From positions 1 through 64,000 of the forward strand of contig NZ_AKJT01000022.1 of NCBI RefSeq assembly GCF_000282195.1: 64,000 bases of DNA, in the 5' to 3' direction. The stretch comes from Pseudomonas sp. GM18 (GTDB lineage Bacteria; Pseudomonadota; Gammaproteobacteria; Pseudomonadales; Pseudomonadaceae). Under the pieces are notes generated by a model, which made no database searches, was not told the DNA's origin, and worked only from the letters and a program-made list of their open reading frames with translations. Of the stretch, positions 53,111 to 62,087 are shown one piece after another (positions within the stretch are counted from its first letter, which is position 1; the number at the start of each line of letters is the position of its first letter). Made by a program: the position numbers and the translations under genes.

Positions 53111-54511
53111 CTAAATCTGCGTCGCCATCCCCTCCACATTCATCGCCGCCTGGCGCAATGCCTCGGAGCGGGTCGGGTGTGGATGGCAGGTCAGGGCGAT
53201 GTCTTCGGCCGAGGCGCTGAACTCCATGGCCACGCAATATTCGCCAATCATTTCGCTGACGCTCGGGCCCACAAGGTGCACGCCGAGGACTTCGTCGGTG
53301 CGCTCATCGGCCAGTACCTTGGCGAAGCCTTCGGTTTCGTGGTTGATCTTCGCCCGGCTGTTGGCGGTGAAGGGAAATTTGCCGGCCTTGTAGGCGCGAC
53401 CTTCGGCCTTCAGCTGTTCTTCGGTCTTGCCGACGCTGGCCAGCTCCGGTTTGGTGTAGATCACATTGGGGATCAGGTCGTAATTGACCTCGCCAGCCTT
53501 GCCGACGATCTGCTCGATGCAGGCCATGGCTTCGTCTTCGGCTTTGTGGGCGAGCATCGGCCCTGAGGTAACGTCACCGATCACCCAGACCCCCGCAGCT
53601 TCGGTGCGGTGGCCCTTGTTGGCGAGCATGCCGCGTTTGTCGGTGGCTAGGCCGACGTTCTCCAGCCCCAGGCCTTGGGTATAAGGACGACGACCAATAG
53701 CCACCAGCACGTAGTCGGCTTCCAGCAACTCGGCGGTGCCACCTGCGGCCGGTTCGACGCTGAGCTGAACACCGCTCGCCGAGGGGGTGGCGCTGGTGAC
53801 TTTCGAACTCAACTTGAAGCTGATGCCTTGCTTGCTCAATGAGCGCTGCAGGGTTTTACCGGCTTCAGCATCCACACCCGGGCAGATTCGGTCGAGAAAT
53901 TCGACGACCGTCACCTGAGCGCCCAGGCGCCGCCATACCGAGCCCAGCTCCAGGCCGATCACCCCGGCGCCGATCACCACCAGGTGCTTCGGCACTTCAG
54001 TCAGCGACAGCGCGCCGGTGGAGTCGAGGATGCGTTGGTTGTCGATGTCCACGCCCGGCAGGGGAGTGGGTTCGGAACCGGTGGCGATGATGATGTCTTT
54101 GGCGCTCAGCCGGGTCTTGCCACCCTGGCTGTCGGTCACCGTGACGTTGCCCGGCCCGTCGATGTGGCCCCACCCCTTGATCCAGTCGACCTTGTTCTTG
54201 CGAAACAGAAACTCGACGCCCTTGGTCAGTCCTGTGACGCTTTCATCCTTCTGTTTCATCATCTGAGCCAGGTTGAGCACAGGTTTGACCTCGATCCCCA
54301 GGTTGGCGAATTCCGCCCCCATGGCCGCGTCGTAGAGCTCGGAGGCATGCAGCAATGCCTTGGACGGCATGCAGCCGACGTTCAGGCAGGTCCCGCCAAG
54401 GGTGGCGCGGCCTTCCACACACGCCGCTTTCAAGCCCAACTGCCCGGCGCGGATCGCTGCGTTATAACCGCCGGGGCCGGCGCCCAGAATCACGACGTCA
54501 TAGGTGCTCAT
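53111..54511 (-). CDS. lpd: Dihydrolipoyl dehydrogenase
   Basis: A 466-residue FAD-dependent E3 component that reoxidises lipoyl groups of 2-oxoacid dehydrogenases or glycine cleavage. The FAD motif is VVILGAGPGGYNAAIRAGQLG. The redox disulphide is GGTCLNVGCMPSKALL. The NAD motif is VVIGAGVIGLELGSVW. The catalytic His-Glu pair is in LTCHPHPTRSEALRQA. It stands alone, not in an odh/pdh operon, like the extra Lpd3-type paralogue of P. aeruginosa. It is divergent from the SPFH operon. Confidence 0.95.
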   Translation of the reverse strand: MSTYDVVILGAGPGGYNAAIRAGQLGLKAACVEGRATLGGTCLNVGCMPSKALLHASELYDAAMGAEFANLGIEVKPVLNLAQMMKQKDESVTGLTKGVEFLFRKNKVDWIKGWGHIDGPGNVTVTDSQGGKTRLSAKDIIIATGSEPTPLPGVDIDNQRILDSTGALSLTEVPKHLVVIGAGVIGLELGSVWRRLGAQVTVVEFLDRICPGVDAEAGKTLQRSLSKQGISFKLSSKVTSATPSASGVQLSVEPAAGGTAELLEADYVLVAIGRRPYTQGLGLENVGLATDKRGMLANKGHRTEAAGVWVIGDVTSGPMLAHKAEDEAMACIEQIVGKAGEVNYDLIPNVIYTKPELASVGKTEEQLKAEGRAYKAGKFPFTANSRAKINHETEGFAKVLADERTDEVLGVHLVGPSVSEMIGEYCVAMEFSASAEDIALTCHPHPTRSEALRQAAMNVEGMATQI

Positions 54512-54568
54512 GGTGCAACTCCTGGATTGAGAGGGACGGGATCGATAAAAAGTAGTCTTCAGTAAAAA

Positions 54569-54582
54569 ATTACGTATGTAAT
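54569..54582. promoter_or_regulatory. Inverted repeat ATTAC-GTAT-GTAAT
   Basis: A perfect 5-bp inverted repeat with a 4-base spacer in the AT-rich lpd/SPFH divergent promoter region, 58-71 bases upstream of the lpd start. It is a possible operator for lpd. Confidence 0.3.
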
Positions 54583-54658
54583 ATGTGCGTTTCTCACCAT
54601 TTCGGTCAAGGCTTCAGCTTGGCGACAGGTTCAGCGCTTTTAGATAGAACGATTCAGG

Positions 54659-54692
54659 ACGAAAATTTCACCATTTTCGTTATATCGTAACG
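54659..54692. promoter_or_regulatory. Overlapping inverted repeats, candidate Zur-like operator
   Basis: ACGAAAAT-TTCACC-ATTTTCGT (54659-54680) overlaps CGTTA-TATCG-TAACG (54678-54692). The latter contains GTTATATCGTAAC, which matches 10 of 12 arm positions of the Zur-type pattern GTTATA-N-TATAAC as I know it. It ends 30 bases before the SPFH operon, where a repressor would cover the promoter. Confidence 0.4.
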
Positions 54693-54722
54693 AATTGTGA
54701 TGTGAGCAATGGCTGGGGTGGT

Positions 54723-56687
54723 ATGCAAGTCGATCTCGATGGCGATGAAGCACAGATAGCAGGGCTGCCGCGCTTTCAGCAGGCGGTCGTTCAAGGACGT
54801 CGATTGCGCCAATGGGCAATCGGTTTGGGTGCCTTGGCGGCAGTAGGGCTGGTGCTGGCGTTTTTTGTCGGGTTGTTTGCACCGCAGTCGCTCTGGCCCG
54901 CGTTGCTGGTCAATCAGGGCGCCGGTTTGCTGGTGTTGGTCGCCGGCCTGCAATCGGCCTGGTGGGTAACGCAGTGGCGTGCACGAGCGATGACTCCGGC
55001 CGTGTTGGTGCCGGTGGCGATCACTGAAGAAGTCGTTGTCGCCGAAGGCTGGTACGAGCGCTTGCTGGACCGCATCAGTCAGCGTTGGCTGCGCTTGCTG
55101 GGGCAGATCGGTGCACCGACGCTCTGGCTTGGCGGCTGGGCGTTGTTGACGTTGTACGGCATCGAGCAAGTCTGGAACCTCGCGTTGCCGCCCGCCGCGT
55201 TAGGGTTGTCGGCCAGCGTCGGCGCGGCGTTGTCGTTGCTGCTGGCTTTCGGTTTGCTGGTGCTGGAGCGGCATCTGGCGCAGGAAAATGTCGCCCAATG
55301 GCCTGAAGCCGGGTCGTTGGCGCAGCTGACGCGGGTCGCGATTATTTGCCTGGTGCTCAGCGCCTTGTGTCTGTTGTTCGGCAGCGAAGCATCGGTCTGG
55401 CCGGTGCGCCTGGCGGTGCTGATCGGCTTGCTGCCGGGGTTGGTCGCCATCGAGTTGTTGCTGCGCGCCGTGTTGTCACTGTTCAGTCCCCGTCGTGAAC
55501 AGCTTGAACCGGCCTTGCTGGCGCGCAGCTTCGTTGCCGATATGTTGCGCTGGCCGCCGCAGCCCCTGCTCGCATTGCAGCACGAGTTGCACAACCGCTT
55601 CGGCATCGACCTGCGACAAATCTGGGCCTTCACCTACATGCGCCGGGCATTTTTGCCGGTGCTGGCGGTGGTGGCGATCGTCGGTTGGTCGCTCACCGGC
55701 ATTCATGAAATACCGCTGCAGGGGCGGGGCATCTACGAGCGTTTCGGCAAACCGGTGGAAGTGTTCGGCCCCGGTTTGCACGCCGGTTTGCCGTGGCCGC
55801 TGGGTCGCGTGTTGAGCGTCGAGAACGGCGTAGTCCACGAGTTGGCCACCAGCGTGGGCGAAGCGTCTGCCCCGGTCGCGGCCGAACCTGCCGAAGGCCC
55901 GGCACCGGCCATTGCCAATCGCTTGTGGGACGCCAGCCATGTGAATGACAAATCCCAGGTCATTGCCAGCAGCCGTGCCGACAAGCAGAGCTTTCAGATC
56001 GTCAACATGGACGTGCGCTTCGTCTATCGCATCGGCCTGAGCGATCAAGCGGCACTGGCCGCGACGTACAACAGCGCCGACGTGACAACGTTGATTCGCA
56101 GCACCGCCAGCCGGATTCTGGTTCACGATTTCGCCTCGCGAACCCTCGACGGTTTACTCGGCCAAGACAGGGTAGGGCTCGCTGAAGAAATCGGCCGCGC
56201 CGTGCAAGCGGATCTGCAAAAACTCGACAGCGGCGTGGAAATTCTCGCCACGGTGGTCGAGGCCATTCATCCGCCAGCGGGGGCGGCCAATGCCTATCAC
56301 GGCGTGCAAGCAGCGCAGATTGGCGCCCAGGCATTGATCTCCCGCGAGCGCGGTGCAGCGGCGGAGGCGACCAACCAGGCGCAATTGCAGGCCAGCATCG
56401 CTCGCGATCAAGCCACGGCCAGCGCGCATGAAATCAACTCGAGCGCTCAGGCCGCTGACCTGAAATTTGCCGCCGAGCGAAAGGCTTATGCCAGCGCCGG
56501 CCAGGCTTTTGTACTGGAGCAATACCTCAGCCAGCTGACCCGGGGTTTGGCTAACGCCAAGCTGCTGGTTCTCGATCATCGCCTGGGTGGCAGCAGCAAT
56601 GCGCCGACCATCGACCTACGTACATTCACGCTGCCGGCTGACCCTGCGCCGCCGCGTAATACCGCTCAGCCAGGAGCCGCCCATTGA
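54723..56687 (+). CDS. Polytopic SPFH-domain protein (HflK-like), first of three
   Basis: A 654-residue membrane protein. The N-terminal half has about seven hydrophobic segments (about 35-57, 62-83, 136-155, 163-187, 205-222, 230-252 and 315-335). The SPFH/Band 7 domain follows directly (IPLQGRGIYERFGKPVEVFGPGLHAGLPWPLG), with a coiled-coil, Ala-rich region (about 540-620, ISRERGAAAEATNQAQLQAS). HflK normally has one TM helix, so the extra membrane domain is unusual. ATG 54723 is chosen; GTG 54702 is in frame. It overlaps the next gene by 4 bases (TTGA). Confidence 0.82.
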   Translation: MQVDLDGDEAQIAGLPRFQQAVVQGRRLRQWAIGLGALAAVGLVLAFFVGLFAPQSLWPALLVNQGAGLLVLVAGLQSAWWVTQWRARAMTPAVLVPVAITEEVVVAEGWYERLLDRISQRWLRLLGQIGAPTLWLGGWALLTLYGIEQVWNLALPPAALGLSASVGAALSLLLAFGLLVLERHLAQENVAQWPEAGSLAQLTRVAIICLVLSALCLLFGSEASVWPVRLAVLIGLLPGLVAIELLLRAVLSLFSPRREQLEPALLARSFVADMLRWPPQPLLALQHELHNRFGIDLRQIWAFTYMRRAFLPVLAVVAIVGWSLTGIHEIPLQGRGIYERFGKPVEVFGPGLHAGLPWPLGRVLSVENGVVHELATSVGEASAPVAAEPAEGPAPAIANRLWDASHVNDKSQVIASSRADKQSFQIVNMDVRFVYRIGLSDQAALAATYNSADVTTLIRSTASRILVHDFASRTLDGLLGQDRVGLAEEIGRAVQADLQKLDSGVEILATVVEAIHPPAGAANAYHGVQAAQIGAQALISRERGAAAEATNQAQLQASIARDQATASAHEINSSAQAADLKFAAERKAYASAGQAFVLEQYLSQLTRGLANAKLLVLDHRLGGSSNAPTIDLRTFTLPADPAPPRNTAQPGAAH

Positions 56688-57739
56688 ACCAGTCGACGCC
56701 TACTCACGATCATCACGATCACGATGACCACGCCGGCCACGATCACGGCCATGGCGGGCATCACCACGGTCATCATCACCATCACCACCATGGTGATCCA
56801 CAGGAAGCAGGCCCTTTTCCGTGGCGGCGAATGGGCTGGGCGGCATTGCTGGTGGCGTTTGCCATTGCGGCGGCGAGCCTGGTGCAAGTGCGCTCGGGGG
56901 AGGCCACGGTGATCACCCGCTTCGGTAATCCATCGCGGGTGTTGCTGGAGCCGGGTCTTGGCTGGCGTTGGCCGGCGCCGTTCGAGGCGGCGATACCGGT
57001 GGATCTGCGGCTGCGCACCACCTCCAGTGGTTTGCAGGATGTGGGCACGCGCGACGGTTTACGCATCATCGTGCAAGCCTACGTGGCCTGGCAGGTACAG
57101 GGCGATCCGGACAACGTGCAACGCTTTATGCGCGCCGTGCAGAATCAACCCGATGAAGCCGCGCGGCAGATTCGTACCTTTGTCGGCTCGGCGCTGGAAA
57201 CCACGGCCAGCAGTTTCGACCTGGCCAACCTGGTGAACACCGACGCGAACCAAGTGCACATCGCCGATTTCGAAGCGCAGCTGCGTCAGCAGATCGATCA
57301 GCAGTTGCTCACCACCTATGGCGTGCGAGTTCTGCAAGTCGGCATTGAGCGTTTGACCCTGCCGTCGGTGACGCTCACCGCGACCGTCGATCGTATGCGC
57401 GCCGAGCGTGAAACAATCGCCACTGAACGCACGGCCATCGGCAAACGCGAAGCCGCGCAAATCCGCTCCGCGGCTGAGCGTGATGCGCGAATCGTGCAAG
57501 CCGATGCGACGGTGAAAGCCGCAGACATCGAAGCCCAATCCCGCGTCGAAGCCGCGCAGATTTACGGCCGGGCCTACGCCGGTTCACCGCAGCTCTACAA
57601 TTTGCTGCGTTCGCTCGACACCTTGGGCACCATCGTCGCACCGGGCACCAAACTGATTTTGCGCACCGATGCAGCGCCGTTCCGGGTGTTGGTTGATGGC
57701 CCGCCGACGCTCGATAACAAGTCCGGGTCGCAGCCATGA
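56684..57739 (+). CDS. SPFH-domain protein with a histidine-rich N-terminus, second of three
   Basis: A 351-residue protein. Residues about 8-37 are almost only His, Asp and Gly (HDHHDHDDHAGHDHGHGG and a following run of seven His), a likely metal-binding segment. Then comes one TM helix (about 49-68) and the SPFH domain (SGEATVITRFGNPSRVLLEPGLGWRWPAPFE), ending in a charged coiled coil. It is HflK/HflC-like. The start is TTG 56684 overlapping the previous stop. The His tail before the TM helix would be cytoplasmic if the topology follows HflK. Confidence 0.82.
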   Translation: MNQSTPTHDHHDHDDHAGHDHGHGGHHHGHHHHHHHGDPQEAGPFPWRRMGWAALLVAFAIAAASLVQVRSGEATVITRFGNPSRVLLEPGLGWRWPAPFEAAIPVDLRLRTTSSGLQDVGTRDGLRIIVQAYVAWQVQGDPDNVQRFMRAVQNQPDEAARQIRTFVGSALETTASSFDLANLVNTDANQVHIADFEAQLRQQIDQQLLTTYGVRVLQVGIERLTLPSVTLTATVDRMRAERETIATERTAIGKREAAQIRSAAERDARIVQADATVKAADIEAQSRVEAAQIYGRAYAGSPQLYNLLRSLDTLGTIVAPGTKLILRTDAAPFRVLVDGPPTLDNKSGSQP

Positions 57740-58794
57740 GTTTGGTTCCACGTGGAACAAATGAATTGAGCAGCCCCTGGATTCAGGCCGGGCGCTTGGC
57801 TTTTCTCGCGCTTTACGCTGTGACTGTGCTGGCTGCTTTGGCGTGGGCATTTTCCAATGTCCGGCAGATCGACCCGCAGAATCGTGCCGTGGTGCTGCAC
57901 TTCGGTGCACTGGATCGTATTCAAAATGCTGGTTTGCTGTTGGCGTGGCCGCGACCGTTTGAGCAGGTGGTTTTGTTGCCGGCAGCGGACCGGGTGATCG
58001 AGCGTCGGGTGGAAAATCTGCTGCGCACCGATGCCGCGTTGCAGGCCGACCGGGTGGCGAGCTTCGCCACGCCCATCAGCGATGCGCTCGCCGGCTCCGG
58101 TTATCTGCTGACCGGTGACGCGGGCGTGGTGCAGCTGGATGTGCGGGTGTTTTACAAAGTCACTGAGCCCTATGCCTTCGTTCTTCAGGGTGAACATGTG
58201 TTGCCGGCTCTGGATCGAATGGTGACGCGCAGTGCCGTGGCACTCACCGCGGCGCGAGATCTGGACACCATTCTGGTGGCTCGACCGGAACTGATCGGCG
58301 CCGACAATCAGGCTGCCGAACGTCGCGAACGTCTACGCGGCGATCTGGTGCGGGGCATCAATCAACGCTTGGCCGAACTGACGGCGACCGGGCAGGGCTT
58401 GGGTATCGAAGTGGCGCGGGTCGATGTGCAATCGAGTCTGCCCGGCCCGGCGGTGAGCGCGTTCAACGCCGTGCTAACTGCCAGCCAGCAAGCTGACAAG
58501 GCCGTGGCCAATGCGCGCACGGAAGCCGAGAAGCTGACTCAGTCCGCCAACGAACAAGCCGACCGCACGCTGCAAGTGGCTCACGCCCAGGCCAGCGAAC
58601 GTTTGGCCAAAGCCTCCACCGACACCGCCACAGTATTGAGCTTGGCCAAGGCGCAACAGCAGGGCACGGACCCGCAAATGCTGCTGCGTATTTACCGTGA
58701 GCGGATGCCGAAAATTCTCGGGCAGGCCGGCTCGGTGACCACGGTCGATCCGAAAGACGATTCCCGCCTGATCATTCAGGGAGCTGCACAATGA
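57736..58794 (+). CDS. SPFH-domain protein (HflC-like), third of three
   Basis: A 352-residue protein with one N-terminal TM helix (about 20-40), an SPFH domain (IDPQNRAVVLHFGALDRIQNAGLLLAWPRPFEQVV) and a C-terminal coiled coil (about 230-310). It lacks the His-rich tail of its neighbour. It starts by ATGA overlap with the previous gene and itself overlaps the P-type ATPase gene, so the four proteins are stoichiometrically linked. A parS site lies in its first codons. Confidence 0.82.
   Translation: MSLVPRGTNELSSPWIQAGRLAFLALYAVTVLAALAWAFSNVRQIDPQNRAVVLHFGALDRIQNAGLLLAWPRPFEQVVLLPAADRVIERRVENLLRTDAALQADRVASFATPISDALAGSGYLLTGDAGVVQLDVRVFYKVTEPYAFVLQGEHVLPALDRMVTRSAVALTAARDLDTILVARPELIGADNQAAERRERLRGDLVRGINQRLAELTATGQGLGIEVARVDVQSSLPGPAVSAFNAVLTASQQADKAVANARTEAEKLTQSANEQADRTLQVAHAQASERLAKASTDTATVLSLAKAQQQGTDPQMLLRIYRERMPKILGQAGSVTTVDPKDDSRLIIQGAAQ
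57744..57759. other. parS-type site in the third SPFH gene
   Basis: GGTTCCACGTGGAACA with intact core GTTCCACGTGGAAC (57745-57758), encoding VPRGT at the start of the protein. It is about 40 kb from oriC, farther than the two sites in recF. The chance of the 14-base core occurring here at random is very small. Confidence 0.85.
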
Positions 58795-60701
58795 CTGCCC
58801 CAACCGCCGCCGCGCCGAGCATGTTGTCCTCGGCTGAACAACGTAGCGCCGCGCGCCAGTTGACCCTGGCCATGCTTGCACTGGGCTTGCTTGCGCTCGG
58901 CCTGATCTGGCGCTGGTTGTCGCCGGAGCAGACCGGGGTCAGCCAATTGCTGCTGGGTTTTGCATCGTTGCTGGTGGCCGTGCCGGTCATGCGTTCGGCG
59001 TGGTACAGCCTGCGTTATCCGAGCCTGCACGGGATCACCGATCAATTGATCGCCCTGGCCATGCTCGGCGCCTGGGCCACTGGCGATCTGCTCACTGCAG
59101 CACTGCTGCCGATCATCATGATCTTCGGCCATGTGCTGGAAGAGCGCAGCGTGATCGGCTCCCAGGAAGCGATTCATGCCCTCGGCAAACTGACGCGCAG
59201 CCATGCGCGCAAGATTCAGGCTGACGGCGCCATCGTTGAAGTCGACAACGGCACCCTCAAGGCCGGTGACCTCGTGGAGGTGCGTGCCGGTGATCGAGTG
59301 CCGGCCGATGGCCGGGTGTTGTCCGGTCAGGCAAGCCTCGACACGGCATCGATCACCGGTGAGTCTGTGCCCATAGAGGCTGTTGTGGGCATGCCGGTGT
59401 TTGGCGGGGCGATCAACCTCGATGGCCTGCTACGCATTGAGGTGACCCGCACCGGTCACGAGTCGACGCTGGGTAAAGTCATCGCGCTGATGCAAAACGC
59501 CGAACGTTCCAAGCCGCCGATCACGCGTTTGCTCGAACGCTACGCCGGTAGCTACATGGTGCTGGTGTTGCTACTGGCCGCCGTAACCTGGTTCGTCACC
59601 AACGATGCCCAGGCGATGCTCGCGGTGTTGGTGGCGGCCTGTCCTTGCGCGCTGGTGTTGTCGGCACCGGCCACGGCGATTGCCGGGGTGGCGGTGGCGG
59701 CCCGGCACGGAATTCTGATTCGCAGCTCGGCGTTCCTCGAAGAGTTGGCTGACCTGACGTCGTTGGTGGTCGACAAAACCGGAACCCTGACATTCGGTAC
59801 CTTGCGCCTGCAATCGATTGACAGTCCGCTGGAAGATCGCAGTCACGTACTGAAACTCGCCGCCAGCCTTGGCTCTGCCAGCAGCCACCCGGTCAGTCGC
59901 GCGTTGGCCGGGTTGGTCACTCAGGAACATTTTCTGCTGCTCTCTGACATTCGCGAGCGTCAGGGGCTGGGTGTCGTGGCGATGACCGAGCAGGGCGAAG
60001 CGGCCCTCGGTCGTCCGGAGCTGTTCGCGCAACTGGGCATCGCCACTTCAACTGTTCCCGAACACGATGGCCCGATTGCCGGGCTGGCACTCGACGGTGA
60101 ATTCCTCGCTTGGCTGTTGCTCGCCGACAGCGTCAAACCCGAGGCGCGGTTTGCCCTGAGCGAGTTGCGTGAACTGGGCCTGGGTCGTCAGTTGTTGCTG
60201 ACCGGGGATCGACAAAGCGTGGCGCACACGCTGGCCCGGGATGTGGGCATCAGCGATGTCGAAGCCCAGGCCTTGCCCGAGGACAAACTCAATCGCGTGT
60301 TGAAAGAAATCGGCAGCGGTTTCCGGCCGATGGTGGTGGGGGATGGCATCAACGATTCCCTGGCGCTCAAGGCCGGTGTGGTCGGAGTGGCCATGGGCGC
60401 GGGCGGCGCCGACATCGCGCTGGCCTCGGCCGATATCGTACTGATCGGCAGCGACCTGCGCCGTCTCGGAACCTGTGTGCGCCTGAGTCGCCAATGCCGG
60501 CAGACTTTGCAGGTGAACGTAATCATCGGTCTGGGCTGGACCCTGGCGATTGTCGCCTTCGCCGCATTCGGCTGGCTTGGCGTGGCAGGGGCGATGATTG
60601 CCGCACTGTTGCACAACTTGAGTACGTTGTTGGTGCTCGGTAATGCCGGGCGTTTGCTACGCTTTCAAGAACCATTACTCAAGCTTAAGGATGAGGTGTG
60701 A
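58791..60701 (+). CDS. P1B-type heavy-metal-translocating ATPase without N-terminal metal-binding domain
   Basis: A 636-residue inner-membrane metal pump. It has about eight TM segments, actuator motif TGES, metal-site CPC in AACPCALVLS, phosphorylation motif DKTGTLT, nucleotide-binding SSHPVSRAL (HP motif), and hinge GDGINDS (commonly GDGINDA). The last TM carries HNLSTLLVLGN, unlike the clear Cu (YN/MxxSS) or ZntA (DxG) signatures, so the metal class is uncertain. No HMA domain or CxxC precedes TM1. It overlaps the SPFH genes, which suggests a joint complex; the His-rich SPFH protein might deliver or sense the metal (inference). Confidence 0.9.
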   Translation: MTAPTAAAPSMLSSAEQRSAARQLTLAMLALGLLALGLIWRWLSPEQTGVSQLLLGFASLLVAVPVMRSAWYSLRYPSLHGITDQLIALAMLGAWATGDLLTAALLPIIMIFGHVLEERSVIGSQEAIHALGKLTRSHARKIQADGAIVEVDNGTLKAGDLVEVRAGDRVPADGRVLSGQASLDTASITGESVPIEAVVGMPVFGGAINLDGLLRIEVTRTGHESTLGKVIALMQNAERSKPPITRLLERYAGSYMVLVLLLAAVTWFVTNDAQAMLAVLVAACPCALVLSAPATAIAGVAVAARHGILIRSSAFLEELADLTSLVVDKTGTLTFGTLRLQSIDSPLEDRSHVLKLAASLGSASSHPVSRALAGLVTQEHFLLLSDIRERQGLGVVAMTEQGEAALGRPELFAQLGIATSTVPEHDGPIAGLALDGEFLAWLLLADSVKPEARFALSELRELGLGRQLLLTGDRQSVAHTLARDVGISDVEAQALPEDKLNRVLKEIGSGFRPMVVGDGINDSLALKAGVVGVAMGAGGADIALASADIVLIGSDLRRLGTCVRLSRQCRQTLQVNVIIGLGWTLAIVAFAAFGWLGVAGAMIAALLHNLSTLLVLGNAGRLLRFQEPLLKLKDEV

Positions 60702-60862
60702 GCGGCGACTCGACTTTTCAGAACTGTGTGCCGGGTTTGTAGTCTTTTAGGTTAGAGGCGGTCATTTCAATGCTCGCCTGTTGGCTGGCTTTACCGTTGG
60801 TGGTAACACCGGGAATAGAAGGAGGCTATTAAATCGATAGCCTGCTATTTTTCAGGGATGGT

Positions 60863-60869
60863 CTACCCT
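60863..60869 (+). promoter_or_regulatory. Possible extended -10 of the cfa promoter
   Basis: GGT-CTACCCT, 34 bases before the cfa ATG, resembling the stationary-phase (RpoS) -10 pattern CTAYRCT. cfa genes are typically RpoS-controlled. The rest of the 201-base gap 60702-60902 shows nothing clear. Confidence 0.3.
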
Positions 60870-60902
60870 CAGATCTGACGTCTGAAACAAGGGGGACTTT
60901 TC

Positions 60903-62087
60903 ATGCTCGCGCAACTTCCACCGGCCTTACAGAATCTGCAACTACCGCTTCGCTTGCGACTCTGGGACGGCCATGAGTTCAATCTGGGGCCGACGCCCAG
61001 CGTCACCATTGTGGTCAAGGACCCGCACATGGTTACCCAGTTCACCCATCCGAGCCTCGACGCGCTGGGGGCGGCGTTTGTCGAAGGCAAACTGGAGCTG
61101 GAAGGCTCCATCAGCGACGTGATTCGTGTCTGCGATGAATGGAGTCAGGCGCTGCTCAACGAAGACGACGATGCGCAACCGGTGCGCCTGGTCCACGACA
61201 AGGAAACCGACGCCAAAGCCATCTCCTATCACTACGACCTCTCCAATGAGTTTTATCAGCTGTGGCTCGACAGCGACATGGCGTATTCCTGCGCTTACTT
61301 CGAGACCGGCAGTGAAACCCTTGAGCAAGCTCAACAAGCCAAGTTTCGCCACTTGTGTCGAAAGTTGCGCTTGCAGCCAGGGGAGTATCTGCTGGATGTC
61401 GGGTGCGGCTGGGGCGGGTTGGCGCGGTATGCCGCGCGGGAGTTCGGCGCGAAGGTGTTCGGGATCACGCTTAGTCAAGCGCAATTGGATTTGGCTCGTG
61501 AGCGGGTGAAAGCCGAAGGCCTGGAAGACCAGATCGAACTGCAATTGCTCGACTACCGCGATCTGCCTCAGGACGGGCGTTTCGACAAGGTGGTCAGCGT
61601 CGGCATGTTCGAACACGTCGGCCATGCCAATCTGGCCGAATACTGCCAAACCTTGTTCGGCGCGGTGAAAGAGGGCGGCCTAGTGATGAACCACGGGATC
61701 ACCGCCAAACACACCGACGGTCGTCCGGTCGGGCGCGGCGCCGGTGAGTTCATCGAGAAGTACGTGTTCCCCAACGGCGAGCTGCCGCACCTGTCGATGA
61801 TCTCCGCCGAGATCAGCGAAGCGGGGCTGGAGATTGTCGACGTCGAGAGCCTGCGCCTGCATTACGCGCGGACCCTGGACCACTGGAGCGAACGCCTGGA
61901 AGACAATCTGGAAGCTGCCGCTAAACTGGTGCCGGAGCAGGCACTACGGATCTGGCGGTTGTACCTGGCGGGATGCGCCTATGCCTTCGCCAGAGGCTGG
62001 ATCAACCTGCATCAAATCCTCGCGGTGAAAACCCACCCCGATGGCAGCCATGAACTGCCATGGACCCGCGACGACATCTACAACTAG
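60903..62087 (+). CDS. cfa: Cyclopropane-fatty-acyl-phospholipid synthase
   Basis: A 394-residue SAM-dependent enzyme adding a methylene group across double bonds of membrane lipids. The N-terminal lipid-binding part is followed by [28 protein letters not shown]. The SAM motif is [16 protein letters not shown], with [10 protein letters not shown] and the C-terminal [15 protein letters not shown]. The length is typical. It is convergent with, and overlaps by 4 bases, the cardiolipin synthase gene, also a membrane-lipid enzyme. Confidence 0.94.
   Translation: MLAQLPPALQNLQLPLRLRLWDGHEFNLGPTPSVTIVVKDPHMVTQFTHPSLDALGAAFVEGKLELEGSISDVIRVCDEWSQALLNEDDDAQPVRLVHDKETDAKAISYHYDLSNEFYQLWLDSDMAYSCAYFETGSETLEQAQQAKFRHLCRKLRLQPGEYLLDVGCGWGGLARYAAREFGAKVFGITLSQAQLDLARERVKAEGLEDQIELQLLDYRDLPQDGRFDKVVSVGMFEHVGHANLAEYCQTLFGAVKEGGLVMNHGITAKHTDGRPVGRGAGEFIEKYVFPNGELPHLSMISAEISEAGLEIVDVESLRLHYARTLDHWSERLEDNLEAAAKLVPEQALRIWRLYLAGCAYAFARGWINLHQILAVKTHPDGSHELPWTRDDIYN

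Noticed and set aside
57736..57765. LVPRGT at the start of the third SPFH protein, resembling a thrombin cleavage site
   Set aside because: The residues are imposed by the parS palindrome GTTCCACGTGGAAC read in this frame; there is no reason to infer protease recognition.
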